A stretch of DNA of 22,721 nt from Apostichopus californicus (lineage: Eukaryota > Echinodermata > Holothuroidea > Aspidochirotida > Stichopodidae), in contig JAIPMN010000308.1 in the NCBI GenBank assembly GCA_020650975.1, forward strand, positions 9,152 to 31,872, read 5' to 3'. Positions 1 through 9,916 of the stretch are shown here, in pieces; positions within the stretch are counted from its first letter, which is position 1, and every line of letters starts with the position of its first letter. The notes under the pieces are model-generated. The model made no database searches, was not told where the DNA came from, and saw only the letters and a program-made list of their open reading frames with translations. Made by a program: the position numbers and the translations under genes.

Positions 1-76
1 GAGTGGTGGTTGTGGAATGAGAAAGTGACCCTCTGATGTTGTGCCCCCCCACTTTTTGGAAGCTTCCTACCCCCCT
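1..76. repeat. Dispersed repeat, copy 1 (cut by window edge)
   Basis: This segment recurs as a reverse complement at 12541-12624. Shared landmarks, in order, are GAGTGGTGGTTGTGGAATGA, a CTCTGATGTTG block, a poly-C tract and ACTTTTTGGAAGCTTC. The copies differ mainly in the length of the C tract and in a few substitutions. Position 1 falls inside the repeat, so its left boundary is unknown. No coding potential is seen. The class (SINE, MITE or other) cannot be named from two copies. Confidence 0.8.
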
Positions 77-628
77 GTGTGCAACCCTGCATTTTAGAGT
101 AAAATACTACTGTAGTACAGTAATAATGTGGTTTACTACAAAACTGGTTTTGGTTTCGGTGAAAATAGTAACCTTTGCAATTATGATGACGTACGTCTTT
201 TCTCTACCGTAGTACTCGCGTGTCTCTACTCAACTGCTTGAATATAGTGTACGCATTTTTACTGCATGACTAAGAATCTTGTGTTTTCCATGAACATAAG
301 TACTCGATAGGTACTCGAACTCGGATTCCAAATAATGACCTGACATTCGTACTTGGATCTCAACAAGGCTGTACTTTGACTGTTGTATTCTTGGAAGTAC
401 AGAAAACAGGATTCCAATCTTCACTAAGGTGGGTCTGCAATCTGCATACTAATTAAGAAGTTTATCCAAACTGTACCGTGCATTTAATTGTTCTGAGTAG
501 CAAGTCTCGGTGTCACGTACCAATGGTATGAGGGTATAGGGGTAGGTCAATAACTATCAAAATGTGTGGTAACCATTGTCACTGAGAGCAAAGTTCACGA
601 GGTCATAGGTGAAATGAATAATTCAGTC
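77..628. other. No recognisable feature
   Basis: AT-rich sequence with short unconvincing reading frames on both strands. No domain, splice-supported exon, RNA gene or clear repeat was recognised. Confidence 0.5.
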
Positions 629-958
629 AATTGCTGTGTCAAAAATTCGTCGTAAATGGCCTAGCCGATTTTCCTCAAACTTGGTAGGATCGTGCACCAT
701 GATGCACCATGTTGCACCATGGTGCACCATGAACGATTTCACATTATGGGAATAGTAAAATGTTGCTATACATCCAAAGGGACTTCCAAACTTGTAAAAT
801 TGCTGTGTCAAAAATTCGTCGTAAATGGCCTAGCCGATTTTCCTCAAACTTGGTAGGATCGTGCACCATGATGCACCATGGTGCACCATGAACGATTTCA
901 CATTATGGGAATAGTAAAATGTTGCTATACATCCAAAGGGACTCCCAAACTTGTAAAA
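629..958. repeat. Two-copy tandem duplication, ~169-bp unit
   Basis: Unit 1 is 629-797 and unit 2 is 798-958; they are almost identical. Unit 2 lacks one 10-bp GTTGCACCAT step and has a T-to-C change near its end. Each unit contains a short internal decamer array of the form GCACCATGNT (four steps in unit 1, three in unit 2). That array includes the perfect palindrome CATGGTGCACCATG. The near-identity points to a recent duplication followed by slippage of the decamer. The reading frame over unit 1 is non-coding. Confidence 0.95.
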
Positions 959-1428
959 GAGGGTGATGGGAATGCCAGGTACTTTCAAAATGTGTGATCA
1001 CCAAGTTAACTGATGTCAAAAGTCAATCTTATAGTTTTAGTGCCTTATATATATGTAAAACCTTCCGTAGCCACTTGACTGCTATTCCCCAGAAAAAATG
1101 GTGAGAGCCCAAAGTCAGTTTTTGCTATGAGTACAATAACAAATGCGGAATAGTTCTGCAACCTTCAAATCAAAAGCCAAGTATTATCAAAATATAGTTA
1201 CACAATGGCGACTGTAGTTAAAACTCAATGCGTAAAATAGCAAATTGAGGTATAGTTTGTCTGTACAGAGTTTATGTATGAAATGTGTGAAGTTTAATCA
1301 TGTTATTATGTAGCTCATGGTCAATTGGTATGTTGCAGTATTTGGGATAAGATATGCAAATACGGAAAGCCCTCTTGTTAGTTTTTGGTTTTGATGCTAA
1401 CCGTAACCCATGCAGTCATGCAGGCGGA
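959..1428. other. No recognisable feature
   Basis: AT-rich non-coding sequence between the tandem duplication and the GT/GC microsatellite. No gene or repeat was identified. Confidence 0.5.
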
Positions 1429-1496
1429 GGAGTGTGTGTGTGTAGTGGTGTGCGTAGGTGCGCGCGTGAGCGCGCGTGTGCGCGCGTGTGTGTGAC
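1429..1496. repeat. Imperfect GT/GC alternating purine-pyrimidine microsatellite
   Basis: A run of GT steps interspersed with GCGCGC blocks (GTGTGTGTGT, GTGCGCGCGTG, AGCGCGCGTGTGCGCGCGTG). Long alternating purine-pyrimidine tracts of this composition are classic Z-DNA-prone sequence. The open frame across it on the minus strand is an artefact of the simple repeat. Confidence 0.9.
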
Positions 1497-1527
1497 GCCT
1501 TGCTTGTAAATACGATATCTCAAGAAG

Positions 1528-2110
1528 CTTCTGTGGATCGAAGAAGATATTAACCGAAGAATTGGTATAACCAACGGTGCTTTCAACACACTGTCAAGTA
1601 TTTTCAAAGCAAAACCATAAGCCGAAACATTAAGCTTAGGATTTTCGAGGCTTTATTAAAGAGCATTTTTTTGTACAATTGCGAACTGTGGGCCACAACG
1701 AAGGATCTTGATCGCAAAATTGACACTTTTCAAAGGAGACTACTTCGTAATATTCTCAACATTAGATGGGCCAATAACAATTGGTTATCAAACGATGAGC
1801 TCTACAATGAAACCAACCAAACACCTTGGTCATCCATAGTCGCACATAGAAGATTGAGATTTTTCGGTCATGTAGCAAGACTCCTGGAGGACGCTCCAGC
1901 AAAGGTTGCTTTTAGAGAAGCATTGAGACATACTGCTAAACCAGTAGGAAGGCCCGTGACTACCTTGCTTGGAAAAAATAAAGTCGCAATTTTAGGACAT
2001 TAACATTAACAATTTCGAGAAGCAATAAACCTTGCGCAAGATCGTGATACGTGGCGGAGGTTAATCACTGAGCTTGTCGGATAGACGAGTCTCAACTTAC
2101 TACTACTACT
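1528..2110 (+). mobile_element. 5'-truncated LINE insertion with AAGAAG target duplication
   Basis: The segment carries the 3' end of a non-LTR retrotransposon ORF and a TACTACTACTACT tail, as many LINEs have. It is bracketed by the 6-bp direct repeat AAGAAG (1522-1527 and 2111-2116). The left flank reads as minisatellite up to '...ACGATATCTCAAGAAG' and the right flank resumes at 'AAGAAGGGAAGCTTGG'. Other units of the array (near 2394-2415) show the uninterrupted version, so the junctions are well supported. The exact LINE clade is uncertain. Confidence 0.8.
1537..2084 (+). pseudogene. Reverse transcriptase C-terminal remnant (non-LTR retrotransposon)
   Basis: The translation resembles the C-terminal region of LINE-encoded reverse transcriptases. 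It begins IEEDINRRIGITNGAFNTL in one frame. After a frameshift near 1612-1617 it continues ISRNIKLRIFEALLKSI, then CELWATTKDLD, IDTFQRRLLRNILNI, RRLRFFGHVARL and GRPVTT. Two in-frame TAA codons (2001-2003 and 2007-2009) interrupt it before the conserved tail DRDTWRRLITELVG and a final TAG at 2082-2084. The YxCExW and FxRRxLR motifs and the FGHVAR motif are typical of the family. The frameshift and two stops mean it is dead. The catalytic YxDD region is absent because of 5' truncation. Confidence 0.88.
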
Positions 2111-2440
2111 AAGAAGGGAAGCTTGGACCAATTTCATATTTGGTGAGTAGATGTACTACATTGAGTAAAAGAAGTATATTGTTTTTAGAGGAGGTCAAAG
2201 GTCATTTAGGGTTTTCAGGGGTCAAATTGTGAAAACCTAGTAAACACGTTATTCTCCAGAAGGGAAACTTGGATCAATCTCATATTTCGTGTATAGGAAA
2301 ACCACATTTAGGAGGAAAAGATCGTCGTTTTTTCTAGAGGAGGTCAAATGTCAGTTGGGGTCACCAGGGGTCAAATTGTAAAAAACCTTGTAAACACGTT
2401 ATCTCAAGAATAGAAGCTTGAATCAATCACCTTATTCTAT

Positions 2441-4400
2441 AATCTACCTTATATCCAACTGACCAGCCTATTCGATAACATGTGCGTTACGCTTCATAAG
2501 AATAGGAGGTTGTTGGCATTTGAAAATTTGCTTATGGGCATCCGTAGAATCGAATGAAATCTCACGAACAAAGTTCCGTAGGCCACAGCGTGTCGCTTCG
2601 CTGCATACTTTCGCTACGTACATTGTGTAAAAAAAGGTGTACTCTTTGTACAAACAGCGGTGCTATTGGAAGTTTTTCGTCGTATTTCGCAATTGTCGAG
2701 ATTCAGTGGCAAATAAAAAACTTCAGGTTTGGATGTAGTTACGTTGGGGTAATGGCTAGACGCCGTTTACAAAAATTAACTGTCGCCTAGTTAGATTTTT
2801 ATCAATTACTGATCTCAATGCGAACTATCTGTGTAGAAAGGTTCGATATCTGCACGTGCATTATCTACGGGAATTTTTCATGTGCGGAGATTGTTCACAA
2901 ACTTCATGGAGCATTTACAAACATACAGCGAAAGCATCACTTAAAATCTAATATAACTGGAATGGTTTAAGCTTACGGAGTACGTAGTATGTTTTATGGG
3001 CACTCATAAATATGTTGTTTTCATATATTAATTTCTCAACCAATGAAAGTAGGATTAAACGTCGATATCACGACAGCTTGGTTATGCACAGGCAACCCCT
3101 GTACAGTAGAGTATGCGCAGGTAGACTACTAACAATAAGCATTGTTAAAAATGTTTCGTATCAGAATATCAATACACTTAAGGGGGCCAAACATTTCATT
3201 TTGCCAAGATTTTCACTCAACACCAGTTGCGAGTGGGAGATAGATGCTCTTTCAACCTTAGATTTTCATTGCGTAAAAGATCGCTTTGATTTAGGCAGTG
3301 TAATGGAGTAATAGCGATAGTTTTCGCGCACCAATCTGCAGCTAAAAAACAAGGAAAATAATTGTGAAAATGTACAAAGTCGGGCTAATCAACTGAGTGG
3401 CGGTTCAAAGTAGCGGTGGGGTACTGTATAGGCATAGCACTCGCACAAAACCTATAGCTACTGTATAGTACATGCCTAGCAATAATTGATCTCTTATGTA
3501 ACAGAAGCCAAGCTATCTTCGTAGATATTGTTGCAGATGTTTATTTTTAATTGTTTGAGACACTACAATAGGCCTAGCTGCTTATTTGTGATTCTGCGAC
3601 ATGTAAATTTACTTTGTTGAGCACTTACTCTTGCTGGAGAGTTTAAATTTCATACGGCACAGAAACATGATTTTCCATGGTGCAATTATGTAGCACCATG
3701 TATCTGCCTAAGTGCCTTTGTTCCCAGAAAGTATTGATGTTGTAGATCTGAACTATGGAGACTTGGATATCAATCATAGTGCCGAGTGAATTTTGCGTTT
3801 TCGCGAGTATATTTTTAGTCACGGTCCCCAAATTGCAAAATTTAAAAAAAATATTTGTCGAGGCCTGAGAAGAGGCATGTTGTCTTTGGTAGATATCAAT
3901 ATATATGATGCATACAAGAAAAGCGTCCATCTCGGTTATCAGCTGCCAATGTGAATATTGTTTTTCATATCTCAATACTTTATACTGAACTTCTTTGAAG
4001 TATGTTGTTCATCCTGGCTATACTCTACAGCCTAGTGTGTCACATTAAGATTATTCATGTAGTATCATCGAAAACTCACTGCAGTTTTGCTGTCTGGTTT
4101 GTTAGATTACCATTTACTGCTGAGTGGTACCTCGCTATATGTAAATGGAACACCCAACAAAGATGATAGTATGCACACGTTCTCGAACATCTTGTGCTTG
4201 TCATAGGAATCCCTCCCAGAAATCAATCAATGGTATCTGGGCAAATTCACATTAAAACCTATGAAATAAAGATACTTCAGGGCCGTGGGCTGGATAGAAA
4301 CCCTAGGGTGCAGTTGAGGAATATCGAGAAACATTTTGTATCGCCAAGAGGTTGCATTGTGCGTATATAACACGGCCTTTTTTGAGGATTTTTTAGTGGG
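2441..4400. other. Long intergenic stretch, no supported gene
   Basis: Several open frames of 60-110 codons occur on both strands (for example 3012-3311 plus and 3643-3975 minus). None has a recognisable domain, codon bias or convincing splice sites. A CATGGTGC...GCACCATG stem lies at 3677-3701. No transposon or RNA gene was recognised. Confidence 0.5.
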
Positions 4401-4423
4401 TGGGTCATTACCCAAATGGGACG

Positions 4424-4512
4424 ACATGACACTATCTAAGCGGAGCACCATCATCGGTTGATTTTTTTTGCCAAAATGCCACCCAGATAACCGAAAATGA
4501 CAATCCCCGTGC
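4424..4512. repeat. Dispersed repeat, diverged copy related to 16068-16172
   Basis: The segment shares GACACTATCTAAGCGGAGC (4428-4446), a following ATCGGTTG block and a GATnnCCGaAAATGAC block with the longer element at 16010-16350. The two copies are in the same orientation, and this one is older or more diverged. The class is not recognised, and there is no coding content. Confidence 0.7.
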
Positions 4513-4539
4513 CTTTTATGTTAGATCTCATGTTTTAGA

Positions 4540-4582
4540 AATTTACACCTAGAAATTAATCGGGAATTTAGGTGTAAATTAA
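4540..4582. repeat. Short inverted repeat (11-bp arms)
   Basis: AATTTACACCT and its reverse complement AGGTGTAAATT are separated by an AT-rich spacer of about 19 bp. No direct repeat flanks the structure. It could be a fold-back fragment or chance in AT-rich DNA. Confidence 0.55.
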
Positions 4583-4639
4583 TTGTTAAGTTTGTGTTAT
4601 CATTATTTGTTTTACATGCCAAAAAGGGACCTATACTTG

Positions 4640-5750
4640 AGGGGGAGGGGGGGGGGGATGAGCTGAGTGGTAGGGCTGTGTAGGTGACTTTGCCTCAATA
4701 TTCTTAGTTAGAACATTGTTATAGGGGCTAACAATGAAACTGATAGGACTATATAAAACATATAGACGGAATACATATATTTATGAACAGTAGTTTCACA
4801 TTAAACTGCTACACTGTTCACGCAGGTTAAATCTTAGGAGCAATCTGCGTTTATTGTTATTCTTACCAAACTCGTGAAAACCAAAACAAAGTCGCGTGAC
4901 GACCGGTTAAAATAAACATGTTCATTTTGAACGCCATTCCTTCAATACATGCCTAAAATCTTGAGGTAGCACACTGTTGACTAATGAAATCAGAAGAAAT
5001 CAAACTAACTGAAAAAGCGCATGCTGTCCAGGCGCTCACATTGACGTAGGCCTACTTTAGGAAGTGCAAATCTCACGGGAACGTCTGCCCATTCCACGCC
5101 CCCCCCCCCCCTCAAGCGTAGGCTACGACCCTGTACTTGGCGTCAGTTAACTTAATCATAAATATAATATTTTGTGAAAATACGTACAAAACTAGAACTT
5201 GAGGTATAATGAGTAACATGGTTTTAACAACAACATGACTATCAGCTTAGCACCCAGGCTTAGCACAATATATTTATCTGTCTTAAAACTCCTATGTAAC
5301 ATATAATTATCTCAAAAACTATCATGTGGCATTACTAACCAAATTGAATGCACAATATAATTCACATGTAGTGTGAGAATGCTTGAACGTGATGAAACAA
5401 CATACTGTACAAGACGAAAAATAATAAATTGGAAAAGGAGATAAGCGCATGCTGCGGGCTTTCATAATCCGCTGGCTTAGCATATAGCCTCAGTGATATA
5501 TGAGCGCGGTTCCTCATTTAATTTACGCTATAAATGAAATACGTAATTCTTATTTAAACCCAATTTAAAAGTTATATTTTCTCATCGGCCGAGGGAGGGG
5601 GGGGGGGTATGTGAGCAGAAGAAAATAAAACATTAGTAACTACTTATCTCACAGCACAATGTCTGAGCTCCTTTCATGAGATAGAAGGGCTGATAGGTTT
5701 AGCGCCTACTTGAGATACTAAAACTGAGTTGGGGGGGGGGGGCGGGGGCC
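4640..5750. repeat. AT-rich spacer with four poly-G/poly-C tracts
   Basis: Homopolymer tracts occur at about 4640-4658 (G-rich), 5099-5112 (C run), 5592-5607 (G run) and 5731-5747 (G run). Two have similar flanks in opposite orientation: ACTTGAGGGGG at 4636 and CCCCCTCAAGCGTAGG at about 5108. This suggests they mark ends of dispersed repeats. No gene is seen between them. The TAGGCCTA octamer occurs at 5047-5054. Confidence 0.5.
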
Positions 5751-5779
5751 TTGATGTTGTGTCCCCTACCCAGCATATG

Positions 5780-5977
5780 TGCACTTTTTGCCGCTTGTGC
5801 TAAATATCACTGTTAATAACATGAATATTAGTGAACACGAGAGCTGATATGTCTTATAAATGCGTCATGAAACAACTGTACTGTACTGAAAAATATTTGC
5901 ACTTTTTGCCGCTTGTGCTATATATCAATGTTAATAACATGAATATTAGTGAACACGAGAGCTGATATGTCTTATAA
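5780..5977. repeat. 80-bp direct repeat, two copies 118 bp apart
   Basis: The copies at 5780-5859 and 5898-5977 differ at only about two positions. Both run from TGCACTTTTTGCCGCTTGTG to GAGAGCTGATATGTCTTATAA. The intervening 38 bp (ATGCGTCATGAAACAACTGT onwards) is unique. This is a recent local duplication; no coding or RNA-gene signature was found. Confidence 0.93.
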
Positions 5978-6299
5978 TTGCAGTTAATTTCCAACCCACT
6001 TACCCACCCCTACTCTTTTGAGACCGACTTTAGTGACTGACAGAGCAACGTTTCGAAAAGTAAATCTACAAAAGAAGCAATTTGCTTTATAATTACAACT
6101 GCACATATAGTTATTCTCTGGGAGTACAAAAAAGATTATTTACTCTAAAATTCTATGGAGAGTATAAAGCAGAGCCCAAGTTGAGGACCAGGGACAAAGC
6201 CCTCAAAACTGCGGTGATTTTAGGTATTTCAACATGTTCTCTCGTAGCGAGTTTAAAGCACAGCAGTACAAGTGTGACATAGGATTTCAAATTTCTCTT

Positions 6300-6600
6300 C
6301 ATTGTAGTTGAAAACCCTGGTGGGAGTCCAGGGGCGAAATATTTGGAGATATTTCTAGTTTTTTCGACAATAAAACGAAGAAACTAATGATAGAAAGAGG
6401 AGTGAAGATTTCTCTGGAATGTGTTCTAAATCCTGGTGGCGGCGGTCCTGTGGACTGCAGCGTTTGCAGATATTTCTGGTCCTAAGTTGAAGCAATTTTA
6501 AAGAACTTAAATACATTTCTGAAGGAGTTCAATTGCAGCGGAATGTATTACAACCCCGGTAGGGGTCCGGGGACGGGGCCCCGGAAGCTGTAGCATTATG
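6300..6600. repeat. Degenerate GC-rich minisatellite, about three units
   Basis: Three related blocks near 6306, 6418 and 6540 carry the pattern GaAtGTaTTacAAnCCcGGTgGgGGTCC followed by a GGGGC/CCGG patch and then an AT-rich stretch with GATATTTCT. The last unit contains GTCCGGGGACGGGGCCCCGG. The period is roughly 110-120 bp with substantial divergence. No gene was recognised. Confidence 0.65.
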
Positions 6601-7049
6601 TTAGCCTAATAGTATCCAAATCTGTGAGATGTAGATGTGAAAGAGAAATAGGGAGAACTATTTTGTTTTCTTTCCCTTCATTGTTCTTTTCTTACCACCA
6701 TTATTTGTTCATGAGCGAGTCCACGCTGAATTCTTCTCCAATTTGACACCGATTCTGGCATCAATTTGAGACCGACTTTTTATTTTCACATCTATATGCT
6801 CCTGAGTGGGTGTTGCCCATTACCTTGAAGAAATTGAACTAGAATGGCTCTTACACCGCGCTTATCCTTATCATTAAAATAATTAAATAACCAACTGGCT
6901 TATTGATTCCTAGCCACATTTGTCTGAGAACATTCAACTGAAACACTGCAAACAAGGTTAAGGTATTGAACATGACTGAGTGATCATGTTCTTGGCTCTT
7001 ATTGCACTAATGTGGACCTACCTATCAAGTACGAAGTTCACACAAGCAG

Positions 7050-7500
7050 GACTTTTATGGTTTAAAGGTTTTTCGGAATTTGACCTTCAACCAAGATGTA
7101 TAGTTTGAGTTATCGTGTTTACAAGGTTTTTCGACATTGTTGACCTCAATTGGCCTTTGCCTTCTTAATTTTCAACAGGGTTTGTGAACTCACAAAGAAA
7201 CAGCTACATGCCAAGTATGAACTTCAACGAAGCTGCCATGTTTGAGTTTTCATGTTCACAAGGTTTCATTTGAGGGTCCTTGTAGTCACCAAGGGAAATT
7301 TACATTTGTTGACCTAAAATTACCCTTGTCCACCAACTTCAGTAGAGATCTTGTACTCACCAACTACAATCTATGCATACCAAGTATGAGTTCCAACCCA
7401 GATTTAAACTGTGTACCTCAAATGACCTTTGACATCCCACAAGTCGATAGAGAATTTTACCCACGTTGCCCTCAAATGTCCGTTGATCTTCACAGAAAAA
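7050..7500 (+). repeat. Diverged array of the TATCGTGTTTACAAGG repeat family
   Basis: Units show GAGTTATCGTGTTTACAAGGTT near 7108, GAGTTTTCATGTTCACAAGGTT near 7242, TGCCAAGTATGAaCTTCAAC and ACCAAGTATGAGTTCCAACC. They alternate with GTTGACCTCAAtTGgCCTTT and CCTCAAATGACCTTTGACAT. It is the reverse-orientation relative of the array at 1503-2440 and matches 15240-15720. The open frame at 7242-7514 is an artefact of this repeat. Confidence 0.75.
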
Positions 7501-7719
7501 GATATGGTTGTTGAAGTCAAGGTTGTGGGTTTACACACCCAGTTTGAAGTTTAGGCAACGTGTGTTTTTATATTTCAATGGTTACAAGCCAAAGGTACTT
7601 GGCATATTAAACAAGTATTCAATAAGAACGGATATTTCGGTGGCAATATTATTTCTAGTCCACTATCCCACGTTGTCAGTTGAAAACCCCATCCTCAATA
7701 TTTTGTCCCTAACTCGATA

Positions 7720-8930
7720 AGATATGAATGTTACCTATTTTTACTGATAAAACAACCCTTCCTTATTCAAAAAATTGGATCAAAGTAGGTGGTCTATGAT
7801 CATGGCACAAACTTTAACTTTCATGTGATAATTTTCTTGTTCAGTTTTCCTTAAAATGCTGGTGAAACGTTTGCTTAGCTGTCATTGTTTTCTGTTGTGT
7901 ATTTAGAATCTTATGAAGATGCAACTTTTTATGGAAACATTTTTCCACTGCCGACAGAAGCTTTAAGAAGAAAACGAAACAAATTAACATTTTATGCTGT
8001 CACAAGAGATGCTTAAAATGATGCTTAAAATGATGCTTAAAATGATGCTTAAAATGCCAAGCAGAATATCAAGACTTAGCCTCTAGGTCAACCGCACATT
8101 AATTGCATGTACGTTGCATATGCAGAAACATGTTTGAAGACAGTATTGTGATTATGGCATCGATTGTTTAATGCTAACTACCTGTTATTTATGCCCATTT
8201 GGACGAAAAAATAAAATCCACATATCTTGTACAGAACATTGTTTTACGTTGGCATACACTAACACACAAGAAGTACAATGAAAGGCTAAAAATATCCTCA
8301 GAGATTAAAAAATTAAATAAATTAACACACAGTTTTTCAGCATTTGTTTGTCAGCTGTGGAATATCTATTTGTGTGGTATTTACACATTTGTGTTCACTA
8401 CTTGCCATGGTAACATAAACAGAACAAACCATGTATTCTTAATGAATATTGGTACCGCCATCGATGATTCTCTTCAGCGCTTCACTTTATAGTCCGTTGA
8501 GTGAAACTGGTAGGAAGTGGAATATGATCACGAAAGCTAACCGGCAACTTAACTGAGTAGACATACATCAAAGGGCGAAGAGTTTTCATAAACAATGTTC
8601 AGTTGTCTACTATAACGATTTTGTTTTATGTTCCCTATGCAGAACCATCACATATAGAGTAGTAGATAAAATGTCGCGTACGGTTGATTGTGTCCATAAT
8701 CACTACCAGAAACTTATTAGCCTTTAAGAGACTTTCAAACTCATCTGACAGGATGCTCAGTGAGGTATGCTGTGTCGTCCATGCAAAATGTCGGGAATCT
8801 TTGTTGACAGGTCTCATCATTACGCGTATTACAAACAATAGCTCAATAGCATAATATACTGTAGACTGAATTTACGAAAAAGTATGTTTAATGAAATTGC
8901 GTCCTGTCGTTGTCAAGCGTACTTGGGGTC
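7720..8930. other. Intergenic, 3' side of the TGF-beta-like gene
   Basis: Apart from the 12-bp minisatellite at 8009-8056, nothing is recognised. A 97-codon plus-strand frame at 8199-8492 and a 67-codon minus-strand frame at 8635-8838 have no recognisable domain and look AT-driven. Confidence 0.5.
8009..8056. repeat. 12-bp minisatellite, four perfect copies
   Basis: ATGCTTAAAATG is repeated four times without mismatch. A perfect short array of this kind is normally length-polymorphic. It is not within a coding frame. Confidence 0.95.
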
Positions 8931-8939
8931 AGAGCGGTC

Positions 8940-8980
8940 TATACCACAACCAAATGTATTCCATGTGAGAGCATTTTATT
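8940..8980 (-). terminator. Predicted poly(A) signal and downstream GU-rich element of the TGF-beta-like gene
   Basis: On the minus strand AATAAA lies at 8980-8975, about 94 nt after the TAA stop of the ligand ORF (9076-9074). It is followed by CACATGG (a plausible cleavage site near 8960) and then TTTGGTTGTGGT, a GU-rich downstream element. Order and spacing fit metazoan cleavage/polyadenylation. This would be a short 3' UTR, and alternative sites further on cannot be excluded. Confidence 0.6.
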
Positions 8981-9073
8981 CCTACGATGAAAAGGAGACA
9001 GGCAATGTTTTTTACTTGTGATTTAACACTTTGGCACGACTGTGGCAGCAATATGGTTTGAAGCTGTTAATTG

Positions 9074-9900
9074 TTAGCGACACCCACAAGACTCAACAAT
9101 CATATCGTCATACCGTCTCAAAACGACGTTTTCATCATCATCGAAGAACAACAGAGATATTGGAGAAAGCCGGACAGGCGCACAGCAGACATCTGGTACT
9201 GATTCGTAATCCAATCTACTAACCAGTGTCTGAATAACTGCGTGGTTTGTACCATTCTGCTGTTCTCCTATAGGAAAGATGCACTCACCAGCACAATAGT
9301 ATGCTTGGTAGCCGGTAGGTGCAATGATCCAGTCATCCCATCCGACCTCACGAAAACCTACGTAAAGTGAATGTCTCTGACAAGCATCGGACAATTCTTT
9401 AACGGGAGGGTCTCGTTTATTGTTTTGAGAGCTTCGCTTGCTTCTCCCTTTGCACCTTTCACCCTCCATCGACACAGTGACCAGATTAGTAAATTGTTGA
9501 GCAGGACGATGCATTTTACTTATAAACCGATCACATTGACTTTTGAGCACGGTCGACAAGCAATGGACAGTAATATTGATGACATGTTTGGCCTCCAGAT
9601 CGTTTCGCCAGAATTGAACCAGTGGTAGAACGTCAACCCCGACTTTCGTTGCGTCTGATGTATGATTGCTAACGAGATCTTTGAAAAGAACGTTAGTCTT
9701 CGTTGTCTTTTCTTCTCTAGGGATGCTAGAAATGCTGAGCTGGAAGTAATCGACTAATGTCTTAGCTCGGAGATTGATAAGTGATTCTAACCTTAGATGT
9801 GCTCCCGTCAATTTTTCTGTCGGTGTGATGGATGACAGATTAAACTCTATAACCCAGTTGGCCTGGTATGAGGTCCTCACTATACTTCGGGAACGTCGCA
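9074..9900 (-). CDS. Terminal coding exon of a TGF-beta superfamily ligand (Univin/Vg1/GDF1-like, BMP subfamily)
   Basis: The exon encodes about 274 residues of a secreted dimeric growth factor that would signal through type I/II serine-threonine kinase receptors. Reading from its 5' end, a prodomain segment contains the conserved EFNLSSI motif and GAHLRLE. A basic furin site RSKR lies at 9445-9434. After it comes a 119-residue mature domain with all seven cysteines, spaced C-x28-C-x3-C-x31-CC-x31-C-x-C. The fourth cysteine pair includes the residue used for the inter-chain disulfide. Further landmarks are GWDDWIIAP, an NGTNHA glycosylation site, SPISLLFFD and the end ESCGCR-stop. The WxxWIIAP, NHA and NVVLRRY motifs place it in the BMP/Vg1 branch; the CGCR end favours Univin/Vg1/GDF1 over BMP5-8 (usually CGCH). 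The open frame runs on to an ATG at 9955, but the good acceptor at 9901 suggests those codons are intronic. The signal peptide and N-terminal prodomain must be on an upstream exon that was not located. No lesion is seen. Confidence 0.95.
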
Positions 9901-9916
9901 CTGCAGAAGAAAATAC
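9901..9916 (-). promoter_or_regulatory. Splice acceptor of the ligand exon (phase 1)
   Basis: The minus strand reads TATTTTCTTCTGCAG immediately before TGCGACGTTC: a strong pyrimidine tract ending in CAG. Using it leaves one base of a split codon to the upstream exon (phase 1), about 18 residues before the FNLSS motif. That is near where BMP2/4-type genes have their phase-1 intron. A second acceptor-like site, TTTTCTTTCAG before 9973, would put an in-frame TGA at once after the junction and is therefore unlikely. Confidence 0.75.

Larger units (their letters stand above)
1503..2440 (-). repeat. Minisatellite-like array interrupted by a LINE
   Basis: Degenerate units of roughly 110-130 bp share three landmarks: CTTGTAAAcACGtTATCTC, then a GAAGCTTGGAtCAATctCATAT block, then GAGGTCAAAtGTCA and CAGGGGTCAAATTGT. 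Partial copies start near 1503, 2111, 2236 and 2384. In the other orientation the signature reads GAGATAACGTGTTTACAAGG, and the same family occurs at 7050-7500 and 15120-15790. The first copy is split by the LINE at 1528-2110. The array is non-coding. Confidence 0.8.

Noticed and set aside
2554-2790. 78-codon plus-strand frame ending ARRRLQKLTVA
   Set aside because: No recognisable family; overlaps an equally open minus-strand frame.
2848-2858. GGTTCGATA resembling a tRNA B box
   Set aside because: No A box at suitable distance and no cloverleaf could be drawn.
3677-3701. CATGGTGC...GCACCATG stem as another micro-palindrome insertion
   Set aside because: Flanking bases show no 7-bp direct repeat and the ends do not match CA[G/T]GGA.
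3643-3975. 110-codon minus-strand open frame
   Set aside because: AT-driven composition, no domain recognised, no splice or poly(A) context.
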